Source: Heliocidaris erythrogramma
Taxonomy: Eukaryota; Echinodermata; Echinoidea; Camarodonta; Echinometridae
Assembly (NCBI GenBank): GCA_025617745.1
Contig: CM046856.1
Coordinates: 36,450,208 to 36,514,207 of the forward strand
DNA: 64,000 nucleotides
Direction: 5' to 3'
A program made the translations under genes and the position numbers. Each line of letters opens with the position of its first letter. Position 1 is the first letter of the stretch. Below, piece by piece: positions 13,901-26,231 of this stretch. The notes under the pieces were generated by a model. The model ran no database searches, was not told the origin of the DNA, and saw nothing but the letters and a program-made list of their open reading frames with translations.

Positions 13901-16300
13901 CTAACAATAAAGTTTCTTTATCATCTTCCCCCCCCCCCCCCCCCCCCTCCTTGGTTGTTGCTGTGACCCTGTGACTGTTACAAGGTACCTTACAATTCAG
14001 AGCCTTCCCAGCCTGCATAGTGTATGAGGTTGAATAACTGCAATATCTTCAATAATTTATTGTTTTTTGTATTAATCTTCTTTTAAAATAAATGTCAACT
14101 CGCCTCCTTCACAATGTGCCTTGGTTTACAAATGGATAGTAATGGAAAATGGAATGGGAAAGCTGAAAAATAAATTGTGAACTTTCTCATTCCTTTTATT
14201 TCAGTTTTGAAGAACATCATAGTCCCCTGAAAAGGACTGCTCTTCAAATGCATGAAGCAAAAAAAAGATTTTCTCTCTAAAAAATATTTTATCATACATG
14301 TACCCTAGATATAATCATTTCACCTACATGCTTTTACACAAAACATGTATGATACACATCTATTCCCTCATTAAAAACAAAGAAAATGAAACTTTATTAT
14401 TTTTTTTTGTGTATGCAGCAAATAGGAGAGGAGCTTGCAAGCTACGTCATGGAGCTGGCAATTTGTGTTTGATTGATTAAAACTTCAAAAATTCATAACT
14501 TTCTCTTTATTTCTTTATCGGATTTTGCTCAAACTTTCATTGATCTGTTTCCTTAATTTTTCTGCTTCTCTTAAAACCAAGTTAATATCAGGGTGGACTT
14601 TCCTTTTAACAAGTTTAAATAGGAAATACAGATTTAGACACATTTTTCCAGGTACTCTGCATCAATTCTCCTATACAATCTTGAAAAACTTTTAGGAAGA
14701 CACAACACAAAGAAACCTGAAGATATCTCAACAGCAAGTATCTTTAAAAAAATGATACAGCAAAAATAAATAAGATTTACCACCTCAGTGCCCTTTGCAT
14801 TTTTATATCTTCCAACACTAAGATCGGTGAGAATGTGCCATTTATTTATGTGCAAAGTTTTCACGCAGCAGTTTATATCATGCAGTTTACAACTGGGTGC
14901 CAAATGCCAATTGGCCTCTATACCACTGATCTGAATACTTACAAATCACTGGTTTCTCCTCCAGTGCAATATATGTACCCTTTTAGAATTTAAAGATATC
15001 AAATATTTGTGTTTCCTGTTTTGGCAGCTAGTCTTCCGCTCACCTGGAAAGTTGAGCTGGGAGAACATTTCCCCAATCGTTTCCGCCACCAAGCATACCT
15101 TGGAAAGTTTGGTTATTTTCTACATCAATCAAGTTCTTTGCAACTTCTATTGTATAAAGCTGTCTTCACTACATGTACACTGTACATCAAGTGTTTTCTC
15201 ATTATCTTCAACTTCAAAAAGAAGATTATGATAACTAAGAAATATTAAGTGTTTGAAAACATCAATAAAATTAAAAACCAAGCAAATCTACATATTCCCA
15301 CCCTAAATCCTTTACGAACAGTGTGGTCTAGTATTATTTTTTTATATTCTTTCCACTTAGAACTGGACAAATCTGCTGACCTACTTTCCCTTCAAGCAAT
15401 TTATTATGTCAACACAAGCTCTTAACATGCCATGCATCTGTGCACCCTTTTTGTACAATTACAGGTAGATTCATATACCCGCAGATGTACAATATCTGTG
15501 GAAAATCAGATACGGCAGGGTTGAGCTACTCACAAGTCCTCATAAAATTGGCTCTCCTGGCTCAAGAGAGGGCAGTTTATTTATTCAACAACCCATTGAC
15601 CTTTTTCCCTACTTGAGAAGTGATAGAGCGAAAGCTGGATGACTCTTCTAGTACTATAGTATCCACACAGACTCCACTGTGAGGCAGCTCAATTGTTGTG
15701 CAGTTGTAAGGCAAAGTTTCAATTCCTCCACCCTTCACATTAACATTAAACAAATATTTTTTAAAAGGTATGAATATTCTGCTGGACATGATACTTGATG
15801 CACATGTAACAGTAAATTTAGCATTAAATACCAAGGATCATTATTGGGGCATTTATGTTGGGGAAAAAACTTTTCAGGATATGAAGGGATAAAGTGTCCT
15901 TGGTGATTAAAATTTACACACAAAATATTTCTAGGGAAAAATAACTGCACAGCAATATTAATATGAATGCTTCTTGGAGGTTCTCTCAATTCAATCATTG
16001 AAAGCTATCCTTTCCTCCACAAAAAGCAACCATGGATATTAAATTTATTTTTCTTACCCAAAAGTGGAACTTGCTTTTGGACAAGGAGACACCTTCCTGG
16101 CAGAAATGCTGCTCATTCAAGGATATTGGGTAATATGTAATTTTTCATTGTGAAAAGCAAGTTCTGCCCCTGAATTTTCCTGACTATTAAGCCAAATTTA
16201 CCTCTGGAACTTACACATAACTTAAAGGTTGACCGCAGCCAAAATTTACACAACTCAACAATCCACATACACTGTAGTGATGATTCCATAAGTGGCCCAG
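11000..16300. other. Non-coding spacer
   Basis: No supportable gene. It holds a T/G tract (11276-11325), C and G runs (11583, 13109, 13928), and at 14580-14617 an element-like end (GGGTGGACTTTCC then TTTTAAC) with no visible partner. Confidence 0.55.
13928..13947 (+). repeat. Poly-C run of 20
   Basis: Uninterrupted C run. A 16-base G run is at 13109-13124 and an 18-base G run at 17929-17946. Confidence 0.95.
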
Positions 16301-16319
16301 GTAGAGAAATGCAGATACA

Positions 16320-17194
16320 GGCCCATATTCTCGAAAGGCATCTAACTTTAAGCACCCGCCTACGTGAGTAGACTTAGGCCTATGAATTATGGAGAGCCAA
16401 ATGTCACCCTATTTTAATCCTACAAAATCAACATAGTTCTGGGACTGAATGCAAATACAAAAACTGACATGATAGAATTGATTTCTGATACTCATTTCAT
16501 GCCGGAAAATTTTGTTTCTTTATTTTGTTACATATATATAGTAATTTATACGGAACTTAGGGGTTGACGATGGCCTTCCATAAACCAGCAGCCTTTTTTA
16601 AAGGCATTGGCTACCTTTGTGAGCAGCCGATTTAAAAAATTCTCAAACCAAGATTAAACATGTGTATGAGTACATGTATTAGTACTCAAAAACCCTGAAA
16701 ACAACCATTATTTGGAATGAAAAGCTGTAAGTACAACGCAAACCGCGATTTTATAATTTCGCGTCTTCGAGACGTTTTAATAAGCGACCGTTACTCTCGA
16801 GTTAAAAAAATAAGTTGTCTGGCTCACTCTACGTTGAGATCGTGTGCATTTTTTTTAGGAGAACATGATGAGACTGTCAATCTACTCGCATTCAACATGT
16901 ATTATTCGCACGCTGCGAAAATTGCATAAATCGCTATTCAGTCTAAATTCAAACTCCAAGAACCGACCGTTAAAATGATAGATTTTCTTTCCAAACATTG
17001 ACTTAGATTTTCACTGTTTTAAAATACTTCCCAAAGGTATTATGACTTGAGACTCTCATAGCCATATTTGAAAACTATAACTCACATTTTATACAAATTT
17101 CAAGTAACAGATTGAGATATTTTTTAATTCCTAACAATGCTAGCCAATGCCTTTAATCCAGGCTATACTTACGCCACTTTCGAGAATACAGGCC
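16320..17194. mobile_element. Inverted-repeat element hosting a TTAA insertion
   Basis: The left end GGCCCATATTCTCGAAAGGC and right end GCCACTTTCGAGAATACAGG are inverted copies about 875 bp apart. The inserted TTAA element accounts for 551 bp, so the original was near 320 bp. Non-coding. Confidence 0.65.
16602..17152. mobile_element. TTAA-flanked inverted-repeat element, 551 bp
   Basis: The ends AGGCATTGGCTA and TAGCCAATGCCT are inverted copies, and both sides have TTAA (16598-16601, 17153-17156). No transposase frame is present. A TTAA duplication is typical of piggyBac-type transposition. It sits inside the larger element 16320-17194. Confidence 0.78.
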
Positions 17195-19597
17195 ATAGAC
17201 TCTAGATCATCAGTTAGAGTTCAATATACATATAATATACGTAATATATTAGATCTAACCTAAAAATTACATGTACCGGTATTCAAAGTGCTCTATAAAA
17301 CGTTTCATTTGCAGACAAATTTGTGATTACACCCTGATCATTGATGATGATGGCAAACACTCAAACTGCAATTGATTGGATTTTGGACATGTTATTGTTG
17401 GACTGAAAACTGAAAAATCAATCTTTTTTTGCACAGGGATATTCTCCGCTGACACTTTGTCTGGCTTGGTGGTACATGGTGTGAGGAGAGGGATAAAAGT
17501 TTGTTTTTTTTAATTATAAAATTCAAACCACACAGATATGACAAAGTTTTCTATATATTGCACATATCTTGCACTTACATTGCAATTGCATAGGAAAGCA
17601 TGGTTTGCTGATAAATAAATTAGAAGACCTAGAGTAAAGTGCCCTGGATTCACACAGCACCGTGATTAGTAAAAAACCAATATGCTCAAATTTTGACTGC
17701 CGATACATCAAAACATACAAATCAACTCATTACACACACAGACACAGTCACCGACTACAACAAAACTCTGTGAAAACTCATAAAAAACATCCTGTGAAAC
17801 ATCCTAAGAGCCTGAATTCTGCCGCCAAAAATGCAATATCGGCGCAACAATCTGAAAGCTCAGAAATAAGAAACTAGGTCTGCAAAAATGTGCTAAAAAT
17901 CCAAAAATATGAGGTTTTATGATTGGGAGGGGGGGGGGGGGGGGGGTTGCGTATCGCGAGGCACGATAACAATGCAGGCTGTGAAAAAGTGCGGAGACAC
18001 ATATGACATGATAGATACATTTTGTATGTGTCAGGTGACCCCCCTAATTTACATTTTTTTTTTTCACAGTGTAGCATGATTCGGATCATACGGGCAGCAG
18101 GCAGCCGAATTCTCTGTGTAGCGATGTTGCGAGCGGTGCTGCTAGGTTTGGTTTCTGGAGCTCTCTATCACATTTTCATGACACAGCCAAAAGTACAAAT
18201 TTATGGGGGCTTCTATCACAAACTTATTGTTTTAATCACATTTTCTCATTATTCAAATAAGCTTGTAGATCCATATGATGGAGGATGTGTCTCCGGACAC
18301 TTAACAAAATATAACCTGTCACTTTTTAGTGTTGGATTTTACAAAAAAATATGCTTCAAGTAAAAGGCAAATCCGTGAATATTTGCAATTCATACTTTTG
18401 TCAACCTATCTTGTAAAAGATTTATGACGATTTGCATGAAAACATCTAGACCGTTGTTCCACTGAGACTACGTCTGGCTCCTCTGACCGCCTCTAGAGAA
18501 TGAAGTGCTGTATGTATGATGTGGTACATGTATGTGGTTATACTGGTAGGTGCAGTCAAGTGTGTAGACATAGACGTACATGTTTCAGCTACCAGTACCA
18601 GCTAGCTTAAATCGTAAGTCCCACTCATAGGCCCATACGTGCCGTTTACTACATCAGCAATTTGACAAAGGTAGTGTCAAATTTAGACATGTTAGATTCT
18701 TATTATATTGAGAAATAAGTTGAATTTACTCACAATTACTGAAAGTTTTTGAGGAATCCTCCTACATCCGCTTGTTATTCCATGACTTGTAATTCCAAAT
18801 GTAGAAACTGATATTTTGTTCGGCTTTTTCTCGCTCCTCGCGTTTACGGTGGCGAGGACTGGTTCTCGCCAACACCGTCTTGAGAATCAAAATGGCACAT
18901 GCACAATGACCGATTTGATATAGATATCGCGATTGACCAAGATTTGAGTCATAACCTATCAAGGGTGATAGTTGTAACATAGGTAAAAGTGCACACATTC
19001 GAAGGTCAATTTATGGAGCTCTGATCCAAATGGTATTCTGAGCTCTATGAATATGACCTGTGAACGAGCGCGCGTCACAACTGTTCCTCTCAAGTAGCTA
19101 CATGTACATGTACATGTATGTCGTGAGTTGTGTTTTTTTAGTTTTGATCAAGTTTTTCCGAAAGCATTTTTGCATTGTCAAATTGCTATACATTTTGCTT
19201 AGCTTCACTAGCGTGCATTTTTTGCATTGTTTTTAAAAATAATAATCATGAAATAACATTGCATTATTTTGGGCTACATGCGGTAAATTTTGAATAAAAT
19301 CTTATTCCTTTTTATTTTCGTAATAATTAGTATTGAATATAAGTGACTGATTGTAGACTAGTCCCCATATTTATTTGTCCATGTATGCTCAGTCAGTGAA
19401 GTCCAACACTGAAAACTGGTGACTTTTTTACCTTTTTGTAATTGAGTAAATAAAAAATTATGGGAGGAAACCGGATTGATTTTGGGAACATTGAAAAGGT
19501 AAGAGTCTTTTCAGAAGATGGAAAAAATCCTACAAATAACATGGAGGGAGGTTCAAAGATGGTAGACATAGAAATCTAACCCTAACAGTATAACACG

Positions 19598-19636
19598 TAT
19601 GTGTGACTCATTAAAGTCATCTGGGTATCTAGAAAT
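19598..19636 (+). repeat. 39-bp direct repeat, copy 1 (copy 2 at 20423-20461)
   Basis: TATGTGTGACTCATTAAAGT then CAT(C/T)TGGGTA(T/C)CTAGAAAT occurs twice in the same orientation 825 bp apart with two or three differences. Confidence 0.85.
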
Positions 19637-20422
19637 GTGTATGAGTGGGTAAGTCCTAATGTTTTGACTTGTACATGCATGCATAGACAGCAGTATATAG
19701 AGTACATGTTCGAGATATTAGCACAACTGAATTTAGCATGCAGCATCGGAACAACTGCACATTGCTCTGCCTTGTACTCCATTCATTTACACTGACTACA
19801 GTGCATTCCGTGCCAATCTTTCAGTCTTTGTAATGCTAATTGCACAGCGAAAGCTACACGTCAACCGTAACTGGGTAAGTAATCTACATCTTGGCCGCCA
19901 TAAATTGTAATTTTTTTCACATTTCTCATGATCCGATCATTCACCATACATAGAAATGGATGAATTTTGCCCACTTAATTTCTTTTTTTTTCTCCGTAGG
20001 GGAGATTAATTTCAAAAATGAAATCTGTAAATTACTGTCAATTTTGGCGAAACAGGGTATTGGAAGTTGTTGTGTACATTTCCTGATTGCTGTGAGCGCA
20101 GACATCTCCCAAAAAAATTTGGTCGTTAAATATTCTGTCCTTATCGCGCACACGTAAAAAAGTCCCAATTTTCTGCATGCGCTATCGTAGAGATCGATGG
20201 TTTGCACGCGATACCGAGTTCCTTTGTGGACAACATTTTGTTGGCCGATTTTAGTCTCAAACATCGGCAGAATGAAAACAACATACGATCGTCAAAAAAA
20301 TCTTTGTTTTTTATTGCATTATCCAATTTCATACAATTTCATACATTTTATTCAGTATAATGTACTGTTATAATGATATCTACTAACTAATGCAGTATGA
20401 ATTTGTTTCAGTTACAGCCATT

Positions 20423-20461
20423 TATGTGTGACTCATTAAAGTCATTTGGGTACCTAGAAAT
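20423..20461 (+). repeat. 39-bp direct repeat, copy 2
   Basis: Same phrase as 19598-19636. It is followed by a GC-rich segment (20497-20640) resembling the interior of a repeat, with CTGCCCACTGAACCCCCGC. Confidence 0.85.
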
Positions 20462-21797
20462 TGGAATTGTGGGCCTTAAATGTTGTGTAAGGTAAAAGCT
20501 TAGGGGGCACTGCCCACTGAACCCCCGCTGCGGCGTTGCCCCGGAACCCCTGGTCGATAGTCGTGAAGCTGAGTTCGCTGCGCTCACTCCACACGCAGGT
20601 CAAAGTCCATGAGGTTGCACCCACCACTAAAAATGCTCTAGCTACAACACTGCTCCCATGTATGGCTTGATGTGAAAATGTCATATTTCATAAAACATAA
20701 AGCCCGTAAATGGCTAGGATAATTTGATAACCAACCTGTCCAGACACACGATGTGTGGGTATACATATACGTAGCCCGAGCAGACGCCGTGCAAAGCATG
20801 GCGTCTGACAAGGACACATAGACTTTCATTGCGACACCCCTCAATGTCGTTAAAAACAATGTACAAAATTAATTTAAAATGTATGTTAAACTTCCAATTT
20901 TACGTTATACTCCATAAATGATCGATTGCTCGGATGGATTTGTTGAAGTTCAATCTCCAGCAAGCCATCAGGCAATGTCCACAGGGTATAAAATTTCAAC
21001 TTTTGACGGCCAAAACCTTGCTTTTGGTACCGCATGGGTGTAACCTTTCAAAAAGTGCAGCGCGATTACATTCTGCCATTACAGACTGTGGGCAGATGAT
21101 GCAATAAATCATCGTTTTTGGTAAATTGTAAGTTGGATAACTAAATTTAACTTAATGAATGCAATCAATCAATAGTTGAAGTTTTATTTAGTTTAATTTT
21201 TAGATGAAAAATATATGTAATTTCAGCGGAAAAGGGTGTAGTCGCACTGTTGTAGTCACGGTTCGCAACGCTAGAGAATGGGCAGCTCATACAGCGCTAT
21301 GTATAGACTATAGTTAACCCTTGGCCTTTGGAGACAATTGACCACATTTTTTGGTTTGGCTCAATAACTATTGATTCAGAGCTCTAAAAAATATGAGATG
21401 CAGGAGTAGAAAGAGCAAAAATTTCTGCACACACTGTGCCCATTTTTGTTGCATCACCAGACTGCATTTGATGCCAGGAATTTTAAAAAGAATTATAACC
21501 TTTAAAATCCTTAAATTGGCAACAAATTGAGAGTTTCAAAATCAGTGTTTTTTGTCAAAACTGGCAATTTTTTCAACTTTTCGATGAAGTTCTCAACCGT
21601 GTAATGTTGTTTTCAAGGACATTACATTTTATTTATATGTAGCATTAAAAGAAAAATTATTGTTGCCAATTTGAAGAACGAAGTGTTCAATTTAGCCCTT
21701 AAATAATTCCTGTCCTGAAAGGGTTAACATATAGATCTAAGTGCACATTTTCATAGATAGCATGTCAAGAAGCACTCACACAAATATGCGAGGTTAT

Positions 21798-21822
21798 TGG
21801 CCTTCTCGTGAAATAAGCCACC
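21798..21822 (-). repeat. 25-bp inverted copy of 24338-24362
   Basis: TGGCCTTCTCGTGAAATAAGCCACC is the inverse of the sequence at 24338-24362 with one mismatch. The two enclose 2.5 kb that includes the promoter-like region and a TTAA element. Confidence 0.8.
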
Positions 21823-22027
21823 GGTCATCGAGTGTGTACACACAAACTGCCGTGTAAAGTCAGTGGGGGATGTAGCTCCGGAACGCCACCACAAAGTGGC
21901 AGCGTCCTGAGTGAAACCAGTACGATTCCGTGGGTCTCACAATTTACAATGTTCAAATGACCATTGAAAATTTTATCATATAACTTATTTTTTGGAATTA
22001 AAGTATCATATATACGATGCCACTTAC

Positions 22028-22465
22028 CTAAATAGACCTTCCGCAAATCAGCTTTTCCTAAAAAATATGTAAAGTCGATGAATGTCACTTTTTACTCTCA
22101 ATTTTCGAAACTAGTCCCATTCGTCATGTTGTTGAAGCAGAAACGAAAATAGGCACTTGCGCATGCGCCTATGAATATTTATTACAATGACGTCATAGTT
22201 TTCTTCACAGGAATAATGAATATTCATATATCCACTGTGATCCGCCGGTCTTGCTTGCCACTCGTCTTAATGAATATTCATAATCCTCCCTTCTTGTCTT
22301 TAGCTATAACACGTACAGTATAGGAGCTGCTGACGCATGCGCATTGCAAGCAAAACACCGACCTACGGAAGTTTTTAGTACACAGGCTCTTGGAGATAAA
22401 TAGGCCTAGGCCTTGTTTGTATCATCCTCATTGAAAAGAAAGACAACAGTCATTCGGAAAGTATT
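22028..22465. promoter_or_regulatory. Candidate divergent promoter with splice donors on both sides
   Basis: It contains GCGCATGCGC (22159, NRF1-like palindrome), TGACGTCA (22188, CRE), two perfect ATGAATATTCAT palindromes (22216, 22270) and a second GCATGCGCA (22335). On the plus strand a possible leader exon ends at 22465 before gtaagtacc. On the minus strand one ends at 22028 before gtaagtgg. No coding exons follow on either side within the window, so any transcripts may be non-coding. Confidence 0.35.
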
Positions 22466-22620
22466 GTAAGTACCTAAAGTAGCCTTTAATCAACTAATGT
22501 CATGTTTCATGGCTATCATTTTTACAAACGACCTTGTAATTAAGACTCAAATAAGAGGCATCCAAGGCCAAGCAATCAAAGCATTCTGTTAAAATTAATT
22601 CCCGAAATGCTGGTCCTTAA

Positions 22621-23256
22621 AGGACAATTAACCCCACATGATATTCTAGATGCGGTATTGTCTGCTACGTCTTTCCATGGAGGCTGCCATTTTGTGCATG
22701 ACACGGATCATTAGGTACCATATGCATTGATAATAGCCTACCTTTACAACAGATACGTCGCTTTGTTCTGATTTTATTACGATTGTTATTGGTCATGGGC
22801 CTAGATAATTGACGACCCATGAGTTCTAATAGCCATCCTGTAATGCAGATTCCTCGCTTTGTTTTGGTATTGTTACGATTGTCTCCGTCCTTGACGTCAA
22901 TTCTCCGTCTCCACGTACAGAAAGTATATTTTTATGAACAAATTAAGACCTTTTAAAAAATATATAAAACTAAACTTACATTTCAGAATATGTGACTATA
23001 TCTAATATATATTTGTCCTCTAAAAATCAATTACAAGTTAACGATGAAGGAAATATTACTTGGGATGAAAAATATTTTCGTGTACACATAAAGTAATGGC
23101 AGCCCCCTTATTATTGCTAGCAGACAATAACTTGGCTGGAAAATAGTGATTTATATCTATATCCTGTGTTTTTACATGAAATTGCATGTATCAAATAAGA
23201 GGCATATACTACACCATTCAAAATAAGCTAGTTCATACGCTGAGGTTAATTTCCCT
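22621..23256. mobile_element. TTAA-flanked inverted-repeat element, 636 bp
   Basis: The ends AGGACAATTAACC and GGTTAATTTCCCT are imperfect inverted copies flanked by TTAA (22617-22620, 23257-23260). Non-coding interior. It lies just downstream of the promoter-like region at 22.0-22.5 kb. Confidence 0.7.
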
Positions 23257-23596
23257 TTAACACATCAGCAAGCAATGGTCATATTGACCATTAGGATCAT
23301 ATACATGTGTGTATACTGGGTATTGGGGATACAGATGTAATTTTGTTTGAAATGGAGGTTTTTGTGGGCAAACTGATACTTAAGTATCATTCTTTAGATT
23401 TTAAGTTATCAGTTCGTTAAGATACAAAATGTAGAAAGTTATAAAAACTTACATTTACAGCCCTCTTTTTGGTACTTGTTACCCACACCTCCATACGGAT
23501 GACGACTGCTCTCAATATGTTGCGCACTAGTGAGGCCGCTCTACATGGTTACGCACCGTAGATACGTACGCAGAATGTTACGCACACAAGCTATTC

Positions 23597-23710
23597 TACG
23601 AAGACCTGGAAGGGCCAAACTGACGACGTAAAAAAATTAAAAATATTACGTACGTACGTAGTATTTTTTATTTTTTTACGTCGTCAGTTTGGCCCTTCCA
23701 GGTCTTCGTA
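23597..23710. repeat. Near-perfect 114-bp palindrome
   Basis: It is centred at 23653/23654 inside TACGTACGTACGTA, with arms running out through TAAAAAAATTAAAAA and GACGACGTC-type sequence to TACGAAGACCTGGAAGGGCC. Only a few mismatches sit near the centre. Confidence 0.93.
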
Positions 23711-24104
23711 GGAGATCGACGAACCGATCGCGCCGGTACTACTACGAGCGCTGAGGGCTCCCTTCATCATAATCGTGAAAAATACAAACTGGATGCTGAC
23801 GGGACAGTCTCGATAGCAGTTATCGACAAAAAGGACCCAAAATTTCAGGAAACCCTCTTCAAAGGTCACAAAACAACCTGGTAAGTTTTAATCATCTATT
23901 ATTCAACATAATTAGTTATATTTAAGTAAACTCCAAGATATGGGTTTCACTTAAATATAGCCAAAAATGCACAGTGATGCATATTAGTACCGTACTCACT
24001 ATTGCCTGCGTTACTACACAGTCGGCAATGGCGTGTACCTACTATGAGTGGTCCTTAATTTAATTTTGCAGCCTACTGTTACTCTTATTTATTGTATGTA
24101 TATT

Positions 24105-24215
24105 TTCCTTTGTACTTTTGCTGTTTATGTATTTTTGTTGTAGGGCCCCAGTGAAAAACAGTGCATTGATCACTGACTGGACAACCCTACTAAAATAAAA
24201 CGATAAATAAACAAA
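24105..24215 (+). mobile_element. Possible non-LTR retrotransposon 3' tail
   Basis: TTGTAGGGCCCCAGTGAAAA, then ACTGACTGGACAACCCTACT and a CGATAAATAAACAAA end, look like the 3' end of a 5'-truncated LINE. No reverse transcriptase frame is visible. Confidence 0.35.
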
Positions 24216-24236
24216 CTCATTCAAAGGACTGCTGAT

Positions 24237-24266
24237 CGCAGCCCGAACGCTACGCTTTCGGGCTGC
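24237..24266 (+). repeat. Hairpin with GCAGCCCGAA arms
   Basis: GCAGCCCGA and TCGGGCTGC pair around a loop of about 11 bases, in GC-rich sequence after the LINE-like tail. Confidence 0.7.
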
Positions 24267-24337
24267 CGCAGTAATGGGGGATGTGAACCCTCATAGGCAA
24301 TTACACGCAATAAACTGCATGTACAAAGTGAATGCGG

Positions 24338-24362
24338 GGTGGCTTATTTCACGAGAATGCCA
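24338..24362 (+). repeat. 25-bp inverted copy of 21798-21822
   Basis: GGTGGCTTATTTCACGAGAA then TGCCA. Flanking sequences beyond the 25 bp do not match, so it may be either a terminal repeat of a large element or two fragments of one repeat. Confidence 0.8.
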
Positions 24363-25903
24363 GGTTATTTATAATATATATAACATGGTAGGCCTAGGCC
24401 TAAAGAGTCAAACTCCGACACAGTCCCGAGTCCAGCAACACACACAATCTTCCACTCCAGTTCCACAATCACACTCACAAACGGCAATCCAATATTAACG
24501 GCATGCATACCTTAACTTTTCAGTTTGAGGTCTTCTTTGATTCATAAGGATTGATCTAGGAGACAAACCGTACGGGTCAACTTATGGTTATATTTTTGAA
24601 AAAGTGATTTATACATACCTGCAGGCAAAATGTGTTTTTGAAAGGTGACTTTTCAAGCAATCAAGGGATCTTCCGTCAGTTCTCAAGAAAAAGTCAGCTG
24701 TGTGCCGACGATGGCCAGTTGATCGATATCTAATATCGATAGCTGAGAGTTTATTAGCCTGCCTTCAAAGCGAATAAAATTATTGTTTAAAGCAAAATGG
24801 CAAATGAAGTAATAATTTTTTATGAATACTCTCATCTAGAAGATCTAAGACGTTCAAAATACTGTTATTGCTAACTAAAATTACAACTGGGTGTTCTGAA
24901 ACGAGATTTTATTCAAGTTTGCGCGATATGGGTGAACACTTTTCAAGATTTTGCCATCATGTTGCTTAATAGCAGGCCACTAATGAAGAAAACAAAGCAT
25001 TGTTATTATGCAAACGAAATATCCAGGGTGGCGATACGGGGCCTGGGCCATCTCATCTCACGGGCGTCTTCCCACCTTCTGAAAACTGAGGGGGGGGGGG
25101 GGCAATAATCAGATTAAACGCTTCATTGTTGCAGGCATACTATCTACTGAAGATAACCTTTCGCAACCCCCTCCCCCCTCCCCTCCTCCTCATTCAAAAT
25201 GGTCCAGCGACGCTCCGGTAGCCAATCTCTTGTGTCGACGGTAGTTCCACTGAGACTACATCATCATCTTGCTTCCTATGTCATTTTCATTAATTTCCCA
25301 TACTGTATTATATATCTCTACCATTTACCCCAACGCAGATCAACGATTTTATAAAAGGGCAAACAAACAAAAGAGGATAATATATCACATTGGTTGTTTT
25401 GGGTTTGTTTGTTGTTGTTGTTGGGGGTGGGTTTGGGGGGGGGGTGAAAGTCTACTAACAAAATATCTAACATGCCAAAAAGTAATAATATTTTTTTAAT
25501 TTCTTCAAAGGAGCTGAAAATGGCAAGTTTTGGGGTTGTCTTCCTCAGGTAGCCTATACCAATTGGGTTTTAGAAGACGAAGCACTGGCTGGTAGAGCCA
25601 CCCCATCCCCTACATCCCTCGTGTTTTACCCCGAATATAATTTCGATCTTGAAGTAGAAAAAGATCTACATTTCTTCAGACCCATCCCCTACTGAAACAA
25701 AAGTTTTCGGAATAAAAGAAAAATTCTGCATGCATATAATGATGCCTCATAAGCTCTCCACTGCTCGTTTTTTGTGATGATTTTTTGCTCAGGAAATACA
25801 AGAGAACGTTGATTTTTTAGACTTTCACCTAAATTGGGGGGGGGGACAACTAAATAATTACCACGCGCACAAACACACACACACAGCTTTGCATGGCTTT
25901 ACT

Positions 25904-26064
25904 TCCGAGGACAAGTATTGTTCCTCTATTGTTCCTCTGTCCTCGGACAGCCGACGGAATAAGGCACAACTTCATTGTTCGACGTTCGAGGATTGTTGTC
26001 CGGCTTCCGAGGACCATTGTTCTCATGAATTTTTTTTTGTTCTCTGTCCGAAAGTGTCCTCGGC
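25904..26064. repeat. Two CCGAGGAC hairpins
   Basis: CCGAGGACA pairs with TGTCCTCGG at 25904-25946, and again CCGAGGAC with GTCCTCGG at 26007-26064. CATTGTTC-type words repeat between them. Probably an unclassified repeat. Confidence 0.55.
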
Positions 26065-26081
26065 CATACGGCTAAACACAG

Positions 26082-26231
26082 GGACCGCGGAACCGGGGGG
26101 GGGGGGGCTGGGGGTGTAGCCCCCCCCCCCCCCACTTTTTTCGTAAACACGTGCAAACAAAAATGTGGTATACACGCAGCCCCCCCCCCCCCCCACTAAG
26201 CCCTCCACTTTCCAAGACGTTCTGCGGCGCC
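26082..26231. mobile_element. Small G/C-run element with degenerate inverted ends
   Basis: The left GGACCGCGGAACCG and right CGTTCTGCGGCGCC are imperfect inverted copies. Between them are G13, a C-run and a second C-run. Such sequences with runs of G and C are familiar from miniature elements of marine invertebrates. Confidence 0.45.

Larger units (their letters stand above)
17200..21790. other. Non-coding spacer
   Basis: No supportable gene. Features seen are an 18-base G run (17929), the 39-bp direct repeats (19598, 20423) and a small hairpin AGACGCC/GGCGTCT (about 20782-20807). Confidence 0.55.

Noticed and set aside
18022-18363. 113-codon plus-strand frame
   Set aside because: No family features, AT-biased composition and no exon signals to support it.
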